Shown: positions 1-11,253 of the stretch, piece by piece
Layout of the letters: every line of letters begins with the position of its first letter
Numbering within the stretch: position 1 is the stretch's first letter
Assembly (NCBI GenBank): GCA_030280995.1
Contig: JASXTE010000016.1
Coordinates: forward strand, 26,373,501 to 26,437,500
Length of the DNA: 64,000 nt
DNA from: Hemileia vastatrix
Lineage: Eukaryota; Basidiomycota; Pucciniomycetes; Pucciniales; Zaghouaniaceae
Direction: 5' to 3'
Translations under genes and position numbers: made by a program
The notes under the pieces: generated by a model
Database searches by the model: none
The model's input: only the letters and a program-made list of their open reading frames with translations
What the model was told of the DNA's origin: nothing

Positions 1-428
1 AATATTAAAATTGATTTGAATTGTATGTTTTATCAAATATCTATGTAGTTTAGTGTAATAATTGAGATACTAAAGTTTAACCTTCTTTTACCAACTTGGC
101 AAGAAAATATATGTAGATATTCTTAGAATGAATATCAAATTTTGCTTTCCACAAGATGGGAAAGTGAATATTATGATATTTTAAGTGATATGTTCAAGCT
201 TTTCTCAATCTGTGCTCAGCTCAAAATCAAAGTAATCACCAAGCTCCAAGAAACCAGTGATTGAGTTTGCTGAACCTAGGTCTAACTGATTACCAAATCT
301 TTGTCCAATTAATTTAAATCTGGTTTCACAATTAACTCCCAACAGTCTTCCAACAGCTTTCCAACCACTTCCCAACATTTTTAAATGAGGGGTATTGCTA
401 GCAATACCCCCCCAAATTTTCTGTGGTG
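1..428. other. Unassigned AT-rich sequence at left edge
   Basis: I recognise no gene here. A 79-codon minus-strand frame (205-444) runs across the junction with the LTR remnant and has no family features, so I treat it as chance. The sequence stops abruptly where the alpha LTR fragment begins at 429, so it is probably the end of another repeat inserted into, or recombined with, that LTR. Confidence 0.4.
389..410. repeat. Perfect 22-bp palindrome
   Basis: GGGGTATTGC and its exact reverse complement meet at a central TA, giving 11-bp arms with no spacer. It lies 18 bp before the cut edge of the LTR fragment. It may be the end of a palindromic DNA transposon or a fold-back junction. Confidence 0.7.
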
Positions 429-736
429 ATACTGCATATTTCACTGAATATGAGATTTATGTATATATATAAGCTTATGTATGTACATAATTACTTAATA
501 TCACTTAAGATAAGTATATTATGTCTCCATCAAAACCTTAATAAGTATTATTATACTATGAATAAGCTAGTTAAACTACTATAATTTATATAATAGAGTA
601 ATAATTATATATATATGAAATATAATCATATATATTATTGTTTTAACCTTATTTTTAAGATATAAGCTTAATGTACTCAACGTTATCTTATTTTAAGTAT
701 AAGAAATACTCAGTCCTAGGGATATCTAGGCTGACA
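429..736 (-). mobile_element. Truncated alpha-type LTR (last ~308 bp as read on +)
   Basis: The segment matches the right-hand ~308 bp of the full alpha LTRs at 12834-14010, 30928-32104 and 38597-39775. It shares the TA-rich tract and the terminal CTGACA at 731-736. The first ~870 bp are missing. Reading direction is inferred from El-5, where the same LTR flanks a minus-strand element. It abuts El-1 gag sequence and so probably inserted there. Confidence 0.8.
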
Positions 737-740
737 AGAT

Positions 741-2042
741 ACCTGATCAAGGGAAGTATTCTGCTAAGGCAGGTGAAGATGTCAAGGGAAAAGGAGAGGA
801 TGTTAATAAAGTCTCTTTTTCTACTTCTTTTGGTGGGTTGGAGTTGTATTCTTGTGAAGGAAAGTCAAGTGGTGAATGCTTGGCTGGTGTCTATAATGTT
901 GAATCTGGAAAGGTGGGAAGGCCTAATAGCAGTTCTCAGTCCCAACCAAAGCCTAAGGCTTCAAAGGTGGATCCTAAGCTGAGTGCAGCCAGGAGAAAGT
1001 ACCACAAAGGGGAGCTGTACAAGATGCAAAAGGGGATTGCTGGTATGGGCCTCCCCAGTTTTGGTGCATTGGACATGAATGGTGAGCCAATGCCAATGGA
1101 TGTTGAATCTTACTCAGAGGAGGATTTCCCTTTGGCTTCATTGCCAAAGCCTGCTGGAGTTAGAGGTGTTGGTGAGGGATCTGGTTTGATTCCTGTTGAT
1201 AGAAAATCTGTTGGTGGTTCTGGTCCTCATGAAATTTCTAGGACCAAGGTAGTGAAGCCAAGGGCTCACTTTGAGAGGCCAGTAGTTTCTAGACAATCTA
1301 ATGTTATGGACTCTTTTCTGGAAAGAATGAATCAGGGTTAGGATTCCCTTTCTTATGGGGAATTGTATGCTATCAGTACTGGGTTGGCTGATAGACAAAA
1401 AAAATTGTTGACCAGGAGAAGGGTCTCTTCTGGGAAGGTGGAATACATTTGTGATTCTGCTGAGAAGTTGGGTGAGGGGTTGGAAACTTATTTTTCTGCT
1501 CCTCTGGGTTATTTCAATGTCACTCTGAATGGCAGGGAGGCTAGGGCATTAGTGAATTCAGGTTCTCAGATTAACCTGATTTCTTTGTTTGAGGCTACTC
1601 ATCTGAGCCTCCCCATCAAGACAGGAATTGGTGGAAGTTTAAGAGGGATTGGTGGCCATTTTACTGAGTTGATTGGGACAGCTGAAGTTATAAAGGTGGA
1701 TGTCGGTGGGGCCTCCAGAAAGGTTCATTTTTACATTGCTAAAGGTAATGTAAAAGCTGTTTTGGGTAGACCATTCTTGATGGATTTCCAGGAAAGAATT
1801 GGTTATCAGTTTGACATGGGAATCAGTTTGGAGTTTACTGGTGAAGATGAGAGGAGGCTTCACATCAGGTTATCATCTCCTGGAGATGCTGGTTGAGAGA
1901 CCAGGCCTGGCTTGTCTTTAATGTGCAAGTGCATGGATTGTTGTAGGAGAAGAAAAAAAGTGGGTGCCACCTCTGGTATTTTAAAGTGTGGCTCAGGCTC
2001 TGGTTAGAGTCTGATTTTTTTAGAGTAATAAGGGCTGATTGC
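741..2042 (+). pseudogene. El-1 gag C-terminal half plus retroviral-type protease, broken
   Basis: This corresponds to the second half of El-7 Gag (44313-46922). The first ~100 nt are frameshifted. A 167-codon stretch (838-1341) matches the acidic linker with the shared words LYKMQKGIA and GEPMP. A 177-codon stretch (1363-1896) is the aspartic protease. Its active-site loop reads LVNSGSQ where El-7 has LVDSGSQ, so the catalytic aspartate is replaced by asparagine. A TGA follows at 1894-1896, and the cysteine-rich tail continues beyond it in the same frame to a slip-site remnant near 2016. It is not functional. Confidence 0.85.
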
Positions 2043-2100
2043 CCTAGTGCTACAACCTCTCCCCAAGATGAGGAAATCCCAGGTTGTAGCAGGTCAGCTC
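2016..2100 (+). promoter_or_regulatory. El-1 remnant of gag/pol -1 frameshift signal with stem-loop
   Basis: A T TTT TTA run (2016-2022) lies just before the gag stops. It is followed by an outer stem GGGCTGA (2032-2038) with TCAGCTC (2094-2100), and an inner perfect 10-bp stem GCTACAACCT (2049-2058) with AGGTTGTAGC (2081-2090). El-7 has the same layout with different bases but conserved pairing, which supports a selected RNA structure. Confidence 0.7.
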
Positions 2101-2456
2101 CCTTGTAGATATACCAAGTGGATTTTTAACATTCTCTTTTTAATTTTTCTCTTCTCTGAAAGTATTCTTCATGTTTTTTATCAAGTATCTGTTCTCTCTC
2201 AAGATTTTCAATTATTTTTAATTCTTGTTCAAAAATGAAGATTGGTTATAAATCTACATTGAAAGGTATGCAGAAAAGTTTTGAAGTGGTGAGATTGGGG
2301 TCTAAAAGTAAGTCCTCCTAATTGTGCACCACTAGGGTTTCTTCTACACCTTTCAAAAACATTATCTGGGCCACAAATGTGAGAAATGGGGAAACCCTTG
2401 GTTTTTGTTCAAGGTCTGGTGGTGAAGATATCCTGAAGATCCCTCAAGTTGACAGT

Positions 2457-5400
2457 GAAGCCGCAAAATATAAGAAGGTAGTGTAGAATATTAGGCCTGT
2501 CAATGAGCCTATTCCTGTGGGTTTGAATCCTCCTTTGAAGAGGCCTTTGTTATCAAGAGATCCGTACTGTACTCCTCTGGTGAAGAATCCTCCTAATTTT
2601 GTGGAAACCATTTGGGTGACTGTGGAAAGGTTGAATGTTGTTAATTTTGGTCCTGATGGGTGGTTGTCTGATAAGGAAAAGAAGTTGTTGTTGCATGTTA
2701 TTGTGCTCAGGGAGAAAGTGGTGGCATTTGCTGAAGAGGAAAGGGGTGTGTTGAAATAATCTTATGGGGAGCCTTACTTGATTCCTGTGGTTTGTCATGA
2801 ACCTTGGAAAATCAAACATATTCCAATCCCAGCTTATATTAGGGACAATTTGTGGAGATTTTTAGGGAAAGAGTCAGGACAGGATTGTATGAACAATCAA
2901 CTTATAGTTACTCAAGTCCATTTTTCTGTGTTAAGAAACAGAATGGGAAGTTGAGGGTGGGGCATGATCTTAGGGCCTTGAATAGAGTAACTATCAAGGA
3001 TGCGGGGATGCCACCAAGTGCAGAGGACTTTGTGGAAGCTTTTGCTGTAAGGGTGTGTTATAGTTTGGGTGATATTATGGGTGGTTATTATGAAAAGGAA
3101 CTTCACTTGGATTCATGGCTACTTACAAATTTTGAGACTGCTTTGGGAAGGTTTCAGCTCACTAGTTTGCCTCAAGGGGAAACTAATTTGTCTGCAGTAT
3201 ATCAAGCTCAAATGGCTTGGATTTTACCGGATGAGGTTCCAACTCATGCTGGTATTTTTATTAATGATGGTGTAATTAAAGGACCCTCCACTGATTATGG
3301 AAATGAAGTGCTGAAGGAGAATCCAGGAATAAGGAGATTTGTTTGGGAATATGAAATTACTGTACAGAGTGTATTGTTTAGGATTGAAGAGGCTGGTTTG
3401 AGCATTTCAGGGTCAAAGTTTTGTTGTTGTGTTCCTGATCTAGAAATTCTGGGTCATGTTGTATTTAAATAGGGAAGGATTATGGCAAAGAAGAAAGTTA
3501 ATAAAATTCAGTCATGGCCAAGGCCCAAAATACTACTGAAGTTAGGGGATTTTTGGAAGTTTGTGTGTATGTTAGGATTTTTATTAAAGATTTTTCTTTG
3601 TTGGCTTCACCCTTGAGAAGGTTGACCAGGAAAGATGCGGAGTGGGAATGGACTGAAGAGTGTGAAGAGGCTTTTCAGAAATTGAAGAAGGTGGTAGGTG
3701 AAGATATTACTCTTCACAAGTTGGATTATGGAAGGGAAGCTAAAAAATTTTTATCTGGTGGTGGACTCAAGTTATATTGCTGCTGGTGCTGTTTTTTCTC
3801 AGGAAGATATAGCTGTGAATTTCAGGCCAGTAAGGTACAAGTCTGTAGTTTTTAATGAGGTGGAATCTAGGTATTCTCAGCCAAAGTTGGAATTTTGTGG
3901 TTTAAAAAAAGTTTTGAAGAAGCTACAAACTGTTTTGTGGGGGCAGCATTTTCAGCTGAAGGTGGATGCTAAATCTTTGGTTCAAATGATCAACACACCT
4001 AGTCTTCCAAATGCTCCAATGACTAGGTGGGTGGCATTTATTCAACATTTTTCTTTTGACCTGGTGCACAAGCTAGGTAAGACTTTTACAATTCCATATG
4101 AATTATCAAGAAGACCACCCAAAGATGATAATTCTGATTCTAAAGAATTTGATGAAGATGCTCCAGTGGTTAGGGCCAGCGCAAAGGGTGATGAAGATTT
4201 TTCTCTCCTCCCCCTAGAGGCTAAAATGGATGATTGTTCTTGCCTCCACCAAGAGGTTAAACTGGATGTTTCTGATCTTGATTCTGGTGGTCAGAATTTT
4301 TTTTTTGATGAAGATGGGGCTGTTTTTTGGGATGACTCAAAATTGGAGAATGGTGTTTTTGTTGGCTAACTAGATTCTCATAAGATTCAGTGGATGTAAA
4401 AGGAGGTTTTGAAGTTTAGGGATTGGTGTCCCGGATGGGCCAGTCGTGTTGCTCATGTGTACATTGGATATTTTGATGAAAGTGTTGTACCCTTGGATAT
4501 TGTTTTGTTGGATTTTGAAGATCAGACCTGGGGTCAGATTGGGTTTTATTTTATTATGGTTGAATATTTGTTAACCTTAGAAAGGCCAGATACTTGTTAT
4601 GATGATACTTGGGTGGAAATCAAGAAGAAGATTCCTGGCTTTTACATGTCAGGAAGGAGGTTCATGAGGAGGAGACATCCAAATCCTCAAGTGGTGGTGA
4701 CTCAGAAGAAGGGTCAAGAATTTGTTTTTAACCCTTTGCATGAAGACCTTGGTCATAGAGGCTTTGGGGAGACTTATAGAAGAGTAGAAGATAGATTTTG
4801 GTGGCCAGGTATGAAGTTGGCTGTGCAGGGTTGGGTTCAATCTTGTGAAGAATGTCAAAGAAGAAGTCACTTGAAACCTAAAGTGATTGGCCGTGGTACT
4901 GGTGAAACAACTGTGTTTAGATGATTCATTTTGGATGCTGTCCATATCAAAGAGAGAAAGTATAAATACTTGATTGTTGCCAGGGATGATTTGTCTGGTT
5001 GGGTTGAGGTGCTGCCTCTGGTAAATTTGACTGCCAAAAATGTGGCAGAATTTTTAAAGAAAGAATGGGTATTTAGGTATGGGTTAATGAAGTTGGTGAC
5101 TGTTGATGGCAGGCCAGAGTTAGGAGCTGAATTTAAAGAAGCTGTGGTAAGTATTGGTTATAAAGTCAGGGTGGTAACACCTTATTATCCTGAAGCTGAA
5201 GGCATGGTTGAAAGAGGCCATCAAGTTATCAAAAATGCTTTGGTGAAGATGTGTGGAGATAGTGCTGAAAAATGGAGGCATTATTCACCCTCAGTGTTAT
5301 TTGCTGATAGGGTCACTGTGTAAAGGACAACTGGATATTCCCCTTATGAATTAATTTTTGGGCAGAAAGCTGTTCTACAGGTGTATTTGAAAGCTGTCTC

Positions 5401-5800
5401 TTATCTTGGAATTGATTGGCATGATATATGCTCAACAGAAGATTTGCTCTGTGCCAGGATGCAACAGTTGGAATGTAGAGAGGAATTTCAAGAGAAGGCA
5501 TACTCTAGAATGATGAAGATAAGAAATCAATCAGTCAGATACTGGGACAAGAAGTTGGATCATAGAATCAGGAATCCCTTGAAACCTGGTTGTCTGGTTT
5601 TGGTGTATAATAGAAGTTTGGAGAGTCAGTGGGGAAAGATGTTTGCTGACAGATGGAATCGACCTTACAGAGTCAGATCTCAGGTGTCTGGAGGTTCTTA
5701 TGTTCTAGAAGAAATAGATGGCGCAGTCTTAAAGAAGAGAGTGACTGTAGATCAGGTGAAGATATTTTATCCTAGAGGAAAGAAAAGTGAAGAAGATTGA
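2457..5800 (+). pseudogene. El-1 pol (RT, RNase H, integrase), broken
   Basis: Blocks at 2517-2759, 2852-3472, 3514-4369, 4409-4924, 4931-5323 and 5381-5800 align in order with El-7 Pol, separated by stops or frameshifts. The RT polymerase box reads FIND where El-7 has FIDD, losing an aspartate. The RNase H core (VDSS) lies near 3750 across a frameshift, and integrase has the HEDLGHRG and CEEC zinc residues (4740-4855). The second integrase aspartate context reads VDGRPELG instead of VDGGPEFG. The C-terminal end keeps the GPY-type fold region as NRPYRV. Two coding copies of the short hairpin repeat sit at 4207-4229 and 4243-4265. Confidence 0.9.
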
Positions 5801-7100
5801 CTCTGCAATGAGGATAAACTATGGAGCATTCTTTAATTTTGGATTTTGGTGATGCTGTGCATCTGTTTTGTTGGAAACTATTTGTTAGAAGGTACCCATG
5901 GGTGGGGCTTCTAGATTTTATTTTGGAAATTGTGGGGGTGAGTGATGGTCTGGCTGCTCTATCAACAGTTACCCCAGATTGCCTGTTTCCAATCCCTTCT
6001 CTTAATTTGGTTGAACCCTAGTATCGGTTTTTCTTTACAGGTTTTAGTCCTCTACGATTTTAAACTGGAAATTCTTTTGGTCTTAAAGTGCCAGACTCTT
6101 CATGCTTATTGTTTTTGGTTTAATGTGTTGGATTTTGAATTTTGTTAGAAGGTACCCAGGGGGGCTTGTAGATTTTAAATTGGCAAGTGTGGGGGTAATG
6201 ATGAGCTGGCTGTTCTGTAGAACAGTTACCCCATAATTTCAGTTTCAAGTATTTTTGTTTGTCCTAGTTTAATCCTAGTTCTACTTTTTTTATTCAGGTT
6301 TCAAGTCCACTATGACTTTAAACTGGCTTACTAGCTTGGGACAGGCTTCTTTTGTATATTTGGTTTAGTGGGGGATCACTGGTGGTCTCCTATCATTTTT
6401 ACTTATTGGAGGGTGCCCACCCAGTGATAATTTCCTTGGACAGGAATTTCTATGGAGGTAGATTTTTTTTCTTTCTTTTCTTTAATTTTTGTGTTTATGT
6501 TTAGATAGTAGTTTTAGATTTTTTTTTCTCTTTTTTTCTTTTAATTTTCTTATGGGAGTTATTAGGATATAAAGATGGAAAAATCACAAATTATATTATA
6601 TGGTGTTACCACATCAGGGTCACCTAGAGGTGGGTAAGTATTGGTTGGGAAAGGCTCATCAATTGGCCGGGAAATGCTATTTTCTTTCTTTCTCTTATTA
6701 TTCTCTCAATTTCTTATTATTTCATCTTTTTTTTAAAAAATTTATTTAAAAATTATTGAACAGTGTATCCACATCAAGGTGCACTTGGATGTGGGTAAGA
6801 TATCAGGGGATAAGCTCATCAATTGTCTGGGGGGTACCATTAGTAACTATTATTTGTCTCATGTTATTATTATTATTCATTTCATTTTAATTTTTCAACT
6901 CTCATATTTTTGGTTAATTTTGTTATTCATTTTCAAGTTTTTTTTAGTATGTTAGTAGTTTGAAATAAAAAAAATAAAAAAAAAATAAAAAAATAAAAAA
7001 AAATAAATAATTAAATAAAATAAAAATAAAAATAAAACAAATTTTTTTATATATATTTCTGTTAATTATTATTGTTCTCTCTATTTAGTAACTTATTAAT
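5801..7100 (+). repeat. El-1 structured non-coding 3' region with hairpin blocks and A-rich tract
   Basis: It is non-coding and collinear with El-7 51056-52400. It holds a GGGGTAA..TTACCCC hairpin (about 5935-5980 and 6190-6235) and short AGTC/GACT hairpins followed by TTAAACTGG (about 6045 and 6304). A CACTGGTGG..CCACCCAGTG hairpin lies at about 6370-6432, and two CCACATC..GATGTGG hairpins at about 6605 and 6770. An A-rich simple tract (6965-7040) follows. The function is unknown; conservation with El-7 suggests an RNA or DNA role for the element. Confidence 0.7.
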
Positions 7101-7341
7101 TTATTTCTTGTTTATTTTAATGTCTTGAAGAAGAAGCCTCTGGAGGTTGGTCCAGATTATGGTGGCCTTTTTGCATTTTATTAAGATTGAAAGAAGAACT
7201 GTGTTCTTTGTGGTGTAGACTTCTGGAAAGATTATATGGATTGTAATGGTCAGGTACCGGAGTGGAAGGTAATTTTTGGGAAGAAGCGGAAGAAGCAGGA
7301 ATTGAGTGTTGGAAGGTGTGCTTGATTACTCTAGACATCTT

Positions 7342-8690
7342 TCAATGTTCATTAAGGAGCTTTTTACTCAGATTCTTTTCAAAGTCATTCAATGGACCGT
7401 GGAGGGCAAATGCCTTAAGCATGTTTGAACACATCATGCTTATGTGTTGTTTCATGTTGGCCTAATCCAGTGTTAAGGTAGTTTCTAGAGGCTGGCCAAT
7501 CCCAATTGTAGTTTCAGGAGGCGGGGTTCCAACTACACAGAAGAATAAGATCAGTAATTGTTCTCTGTTAAAGAAATTAGATTTTTTAAATTGGTACTTA
7601 CATATTGGAAGCTCATCAAATTTGTAAGCGGCTGGGATTTGAGCTGTTGAAGAAAGCTGAATGGATGTTGAAGGAGGATCAAACAGATAGATGTATGGAT
7701 CCTTATGATCATTTTCTAAATGGTGTAGAGAAGATGAAGGAGAAGAAGGGCATTCCTGTAGCCTTGTTGGAGCAGCAGGGCTGCTGTTGTTGTTTTGGAT
7801 ATTATTATTGCTTGTCCCAGTTGGGTTGGAAACTGGTGGTGAAGAACCAGGGTTGTTGAAGGGAGGATCAGGAGAAGTTGACCTGGAAGCTGATTGTGAT
7901 TTGCTGGATGAAAAGCTAGAAGAAAGTGAGCCATCAGAGGAATAATTGGGGGCCAGAGGAGAGATGTAGTTAGTTCTTCTTAAAGTAACCAGAGATTTTT
8001 GTTTGGAAGCAGCGTTGCATGCTCTGGTATTTTCAGAAGGTCCTCTGGCAGGTTTTCTAGAGTTTTTTGAATTTTTAAGGTTGTCTGGGGAAGAAATTTG
8101 GTGTGTACCCATTGCTCTTGGAGCACTAGTAGGTGGTTGCGTAGAGTTGTTGGTGTTTAATGGTGTATTTTAGCTGTTATCTGGCTAAATTTGGGAGTTT
8201 TTAGCCTGATTTTTGCTTTCTGGAAAGGCGGGCCAGCCACCTGACATTGGGAGGCCACCTGGATGTGGTATAGCAGCCTGAACGCTGATTTTGAAGCTGA
8301 TTTTGCCAAATTTTCTGAGATAAAAGCAGATTCTTTAGAAGATAAAACAGGTCTTTTAAGGAGTGTTTTGGGAATAAAACAGTGTGATCTTCAGGAAGGA
8401 GCAGAAGATAAAGAAGAGAAAGCAGGTCCAAGTTCTGGTGACCTGGTAGGAGATCTGGAAATATATTTGTGTGAAGGTGAAGGCAGAGGTATTGGATATT
8501 TGGGGTCTCTGTCACATCTTTTCTTTTTAAAGTTTCAAGAATCACAGGCTCTGTTATATAATTTGGCTTGAGGAGTAGGAAGAGTGAAGGTACAAGGCCT
8601 GCACATGTGAATGCACTGTTTAGAAGCAAAGTCCTTTGGAGCGGTGAAACAGGGAAGGTCCAATGGGTCAAAGTCTGGGGATTCAGCCAT
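7342..8690 (-). pseudogene. Antisense zinc-cluster-like gene 1 of El-1, broken
   Basis: The ATG at 8690 (minus) opens a frame with a cysteine-rich region whose second half reads ACDS, a stop (8535-8537), then six residues with KKKR and a cysteine. The stop sits exactly where the cluster needs its second cysteine. The first half of the cluster is eroded. A serine/proline/asparagine-rich middle (8112 down to 7602) follows after a break. A likely intron runs from GTAAGT at 7601 to TAG at 7533 (69 nt, in phase). The last exon crosses one TAG (7462-7464) and ends at 7342 with a helical tail. This resembles a Zn2Cys6 regulator in layout. The role is inferred; the exact exon chain between 8112 and 8200 is unresolved. 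Confidence 0.55.
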
Positions 8691-8841
8691 GATCTGTGAA
8701 GGAAAATTAATGAAGAGAAAAGAGATGAATGAAAAATTTTTCAGTGATGTTTAGATAATGAAGAATGAGTGGAAGTTCAGCAGGTTGGCTGTGGAGCACT
8801 GTGCATGGAGGTGGCTCCGCCCTTATATGCAAAATGTTGAT

Positions 8842-9265
8842 AGTCTGTCAAGACTTTAAACTGAACACAGGGAGTCCATCAAGACTTTAAACTGAGAAAT
8901 GGTACAGTCCCCCAAGACTATAAACTGAGTATGGTTGTTGGTTGAGTCCTTCAGGACCATAAACTGATAATGTGGAGTTGGTGTGATTCTGGCAGAGGGA
9001 ATCCAAGGGGGAGTCTCTGAATTTTGTTAAGGCAAGTGTGGGGGTAACTGATGAGCTGGCTGCTCTGTAGAACAGTTACCCCAGAATGTTAGTTTGTTTC
9101 CTTTGTCTTTAATGTTTTGATCTCTGGTTCTGTCTTTTTCATTCAGGTTTTTAGTCCCCCAAGACTATAAACTGAGGGGTTTTGAGTCCCCCAAGACTAT
9201 AAAATGAGGGCTGTTGGTCCCCCAAGACTTAAAACTGAGGATTAGTCCCCCAAGACTTTAAAAAG
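8842..9265 (+). repeat. El-1 array of short hairpin repeats (AGTC-N6-GACT-(T/A)TAAACTG)
   Basis: About eight copies are seen (near 8842, 8872, 8904, 8945, 9152, 9188, 9211 and 9243). Each has a 4-bp arm, a 6-nt loop (often CCCCAA), the complementary arm and a TAAACTG tail. One GGGGTAACTG..CAGTTACCCC hairpin (about 9040-9082) lies among them. The array matches the El-7 array at 52468-53290. Confidence 0.75.
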
Positions 9266-9318
9266 AGGAGTTTTTTTTATTTTTTATTTCTAAATCAAGA
9301 TTTTTGGGCAAGAAGTAA

Positions 9319-9942
9319 TTACCGAAAAGAATCAAGAGATGTAACAATATGTTCAGCATTGGCTTTGAACTGGTGGATGAGTTTCTTCCTTTTAGCAAGG
9401 TCCTGTAAGTTCCTGGCAGGAGTGGATTGAAAGTAATCTTGGATGAGATACTTCTGTTGAGAAGAATGTTGTTGGAAGTTGTTTTTGATGGTTGGCATGG
9501 ATTAGGTGAGGGTTCTTCAAGGGTTCCCACATTGTAATCATCACTGTCTGGATTGGAATGAACTGGAAATTGGTCAGATTGAATTTCATTATGAAGAAGT
9601 ATTGGGCTTACCATTAGAAGGACCAGGGATGGAGGAGCTAGTGTTTGTAGTGGGGTTGGAAGTCTTTTTTGAAGGGTGTAACTTGTTGACCAGTCTGGGG
9701 ATCAGGATGGATGGTCTGGATCTTTTGGTGCTGGTAGAAGGCGGATCATTTTGTGGAGGAGGAGAAGATGTTGAACAGGAAAATGGACCAGGTCTGAAAC
9801 AAGTATTCTTCCTAGAGTGACAGGCATCACAGGAGGTTCTGTAGGGATCAGTTGGAGGTGCAATGGTACAGATGAGATTGTTGTAAATGCAGTATTGACA
9901 AGGACCCTTGTCAGTAGCAGATTTGGAGAAGAAGCTGAACAT
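9319..9942 (-). pseudogene. Antisense zinc-cluster-like gene 2 of El-1, two exons, frameshifted
   Basis: Exon 1 runs from ATG 9942 to 9612 and holds six cysteines spaced CX2CX6CX12CX2CX6C within the first 50 residues. This is the Zn2Cys6 spacing, with the second half reading CDACHSRKNTC. A low-complexity Ser/Pro/Thr region with KRSR follows. An intron of 49 nt (9611-9563, GTAAGC..CCAG) fits. Exon 2 needs one frameshift to reach a tail with YFQSTPARN and DLAKRKK, clearly related to the tail of the El-7 antisense gene (YFQETPANN, DLMKRR). The tail frame ends at TAA 9319-9321. Such clusters normally bind DNA in the nucleus; that role is inferred. Confidence 0.65.
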
Positions 9943-9981
9943 GGTGGTTGTGATGAAGGAGAATGTGTATATTCTCTATTC

Positions 9982-9990
9982 GAGGGAGGA
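9982..9990 (+). promoter_or_regulatory. Polypurine tract of El-1
   Basis: A purine run GAGGGAGGA lies directly before the TGTGG start of the 3' LTR. The same run precedes the El-7 3' LTR. It would prime plus-strand DNA synthesis. Confidence 0.75.
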
Positions 9991-11073
9991 TGTGGTCTTC
10001 CAACATTGGTGGAGCCCTTTGTTGGTCTGTTTGGTGTTGTTTTGATATGTCTTAAATGGCATTGTTTAATAATTGGGTGTTTTTCTGGAATTATTTGATG
10101 AATATTGGGACTGCAGTGATGTGGGTATTACCATTAGATAGCCCCAGTTTTTCTCTATATTTTATGTCTTAATGACATTTTTCATATTCTAAGTATTTTA
10201 GGGATTATTTCTCATTTTTTATTTTAAAAGATAGCTGTTTAATTTTGTTTTTCATGTTTTACAGGCTAGCCTTAAGTCTTAGGGTTAAGTGCTTAGTACC
10301 ATTAAAATGGGCTAATTTTTCTCTACATTTCATGTCTCTTTGTTGTTGTAGCTTAATTATGTGTTTTAAAGGTTTTAGTAGTCATAGTTTATTTTTCTAA
10401 GTATTTTGGGTGTTTTAGGAGGTTTTTGGAGGTTTTCTGGCTTCATGGCGGTCCTCCTGACGTCGGTCAGACCACCCGCCTTTATGCTAGAAGGCTGGGA
10501 AGCGTTTCTAGAGAGGATTTATGCAATTTGGCGCTCAGAAACACCAAATTTGTTGGTGTGCATGGGCTCTTAGATAGTGGTCTGTGTGTATATAGTGAAT
10601 AAGACAGTTTGGGGAAACCTTAATCATCATACAACCATCTGGAGGTGATATCCTTGTTCCTCACTCAGTTTTCACTGTTTTTTTGGCCACAATTGGCTGT
10701 GCTGTTTCAAGGTTAGTTCTTCATTTAACTCAACTTTGGCAACTGTTTTCTCTGGTGTAGTCTTGAAAGCTATATCAAGTATTATTACTGTCTCTGGTGT
10801 GGATTTGCAACCTACATCAAGTATCATTGCTTTCTCTGGTGTGGACATCGGTCTACATTTCAGTTCTTTGGTTTGGTAGTCTGTCTGGAGACTACTTACT
10901 TGGCTGATCAGGCAGTCAAGTGGATTGGAAAAGGGCTTTAAACAACAGGAACCAATTTACTGTAGCAGGTAAATCTCACTTATATTTTTCTAAAGGGACA
11001 GGGGATTTTCTCTCTGGTTTTTCTCCAACTCCCTTGGTCAAGGCCTATAGCTAGTACTATAGGATTGTCTACA
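9991..11073 (+). mobile_element. El-1 3' LTR (gamma type)
   Basis: It starts TGTGGTCTTCC after the purine tract and ends TTGTCTACA. It is the inverted counterpart of the solo LTR at 18576-19669: the two can be read against each other over nearly their whole length. At 1083 bp it is close to the 1103 bp of the El-7 LTR. After 11073 the sequence changes to a cut beta LTR. Confidence 0.85.
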
Positions 11074-11193
11074 ACGTAAATTTAGATTAAATAAATTATA
11101 ATTAATAGTAATTTATGAGAAATTAAAAGGTGTGGCTTCATCCCAGTAAATAATTAATTATTTTACTGGGTAAGTCTAGCAGCTTGGCTGACA
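11074..11193 (-). mobile_element. Fragment of El-2 3' LTR (beta type)
   Basis: Read on the minus strand it starts TGTCAGCCAAGC and carries the AATAATTAATTATT palindrome flanked by GAAGCCACACC, as does the solo LTR start at 61462. It is followed (on +) by the CTCGCTCACTTC purine/pyrimidine tract that marks the El-2 polypurine tract. The rest is missing because El-1 ends at 11073. Confidence 0.75.
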
Positions 11194-11253
11194 CTCGCTC
11201 ACTTCAAAAAAACAATAAAAAAATTCTATGATTTTTTCTTTTTATATTTCTTT

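Larger units (their letters stand above)
737..11073 (+). mobile_element. El-1: decayed gamma-family Ty3-type retrotransposon, 5' end missing
   Basis: Gag, protease, RT, RNase H and integrase remnants are collinear with intact El-7, and so is the long non-coding 3' region with hairpin blocks, an A-rich tract, antisense zinc-cluster genes, a purine tract and an LTR. Many stops and frameshifts show it is old. The 5' LTR and gag start lie left of the alpha LTR fragment or are lost. The 3' LTR abuts a cut beta LTR belonging to El-2, so El-1 probably inserted into El-2. Confidence 0.85.

Noticed and set aside
205..444. 79-codon minus-strand gene
   Set aside because: It crosses the junction into the LTR fragment and shows no domain or codon signal.
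7262..8571. Plus-strand frames across the antisense genes of El-1
   Set aside because: They are shadows of the minus-strand Ser/Pro-rich frames, which have introns and a cysteine cluster on the opposite strand.
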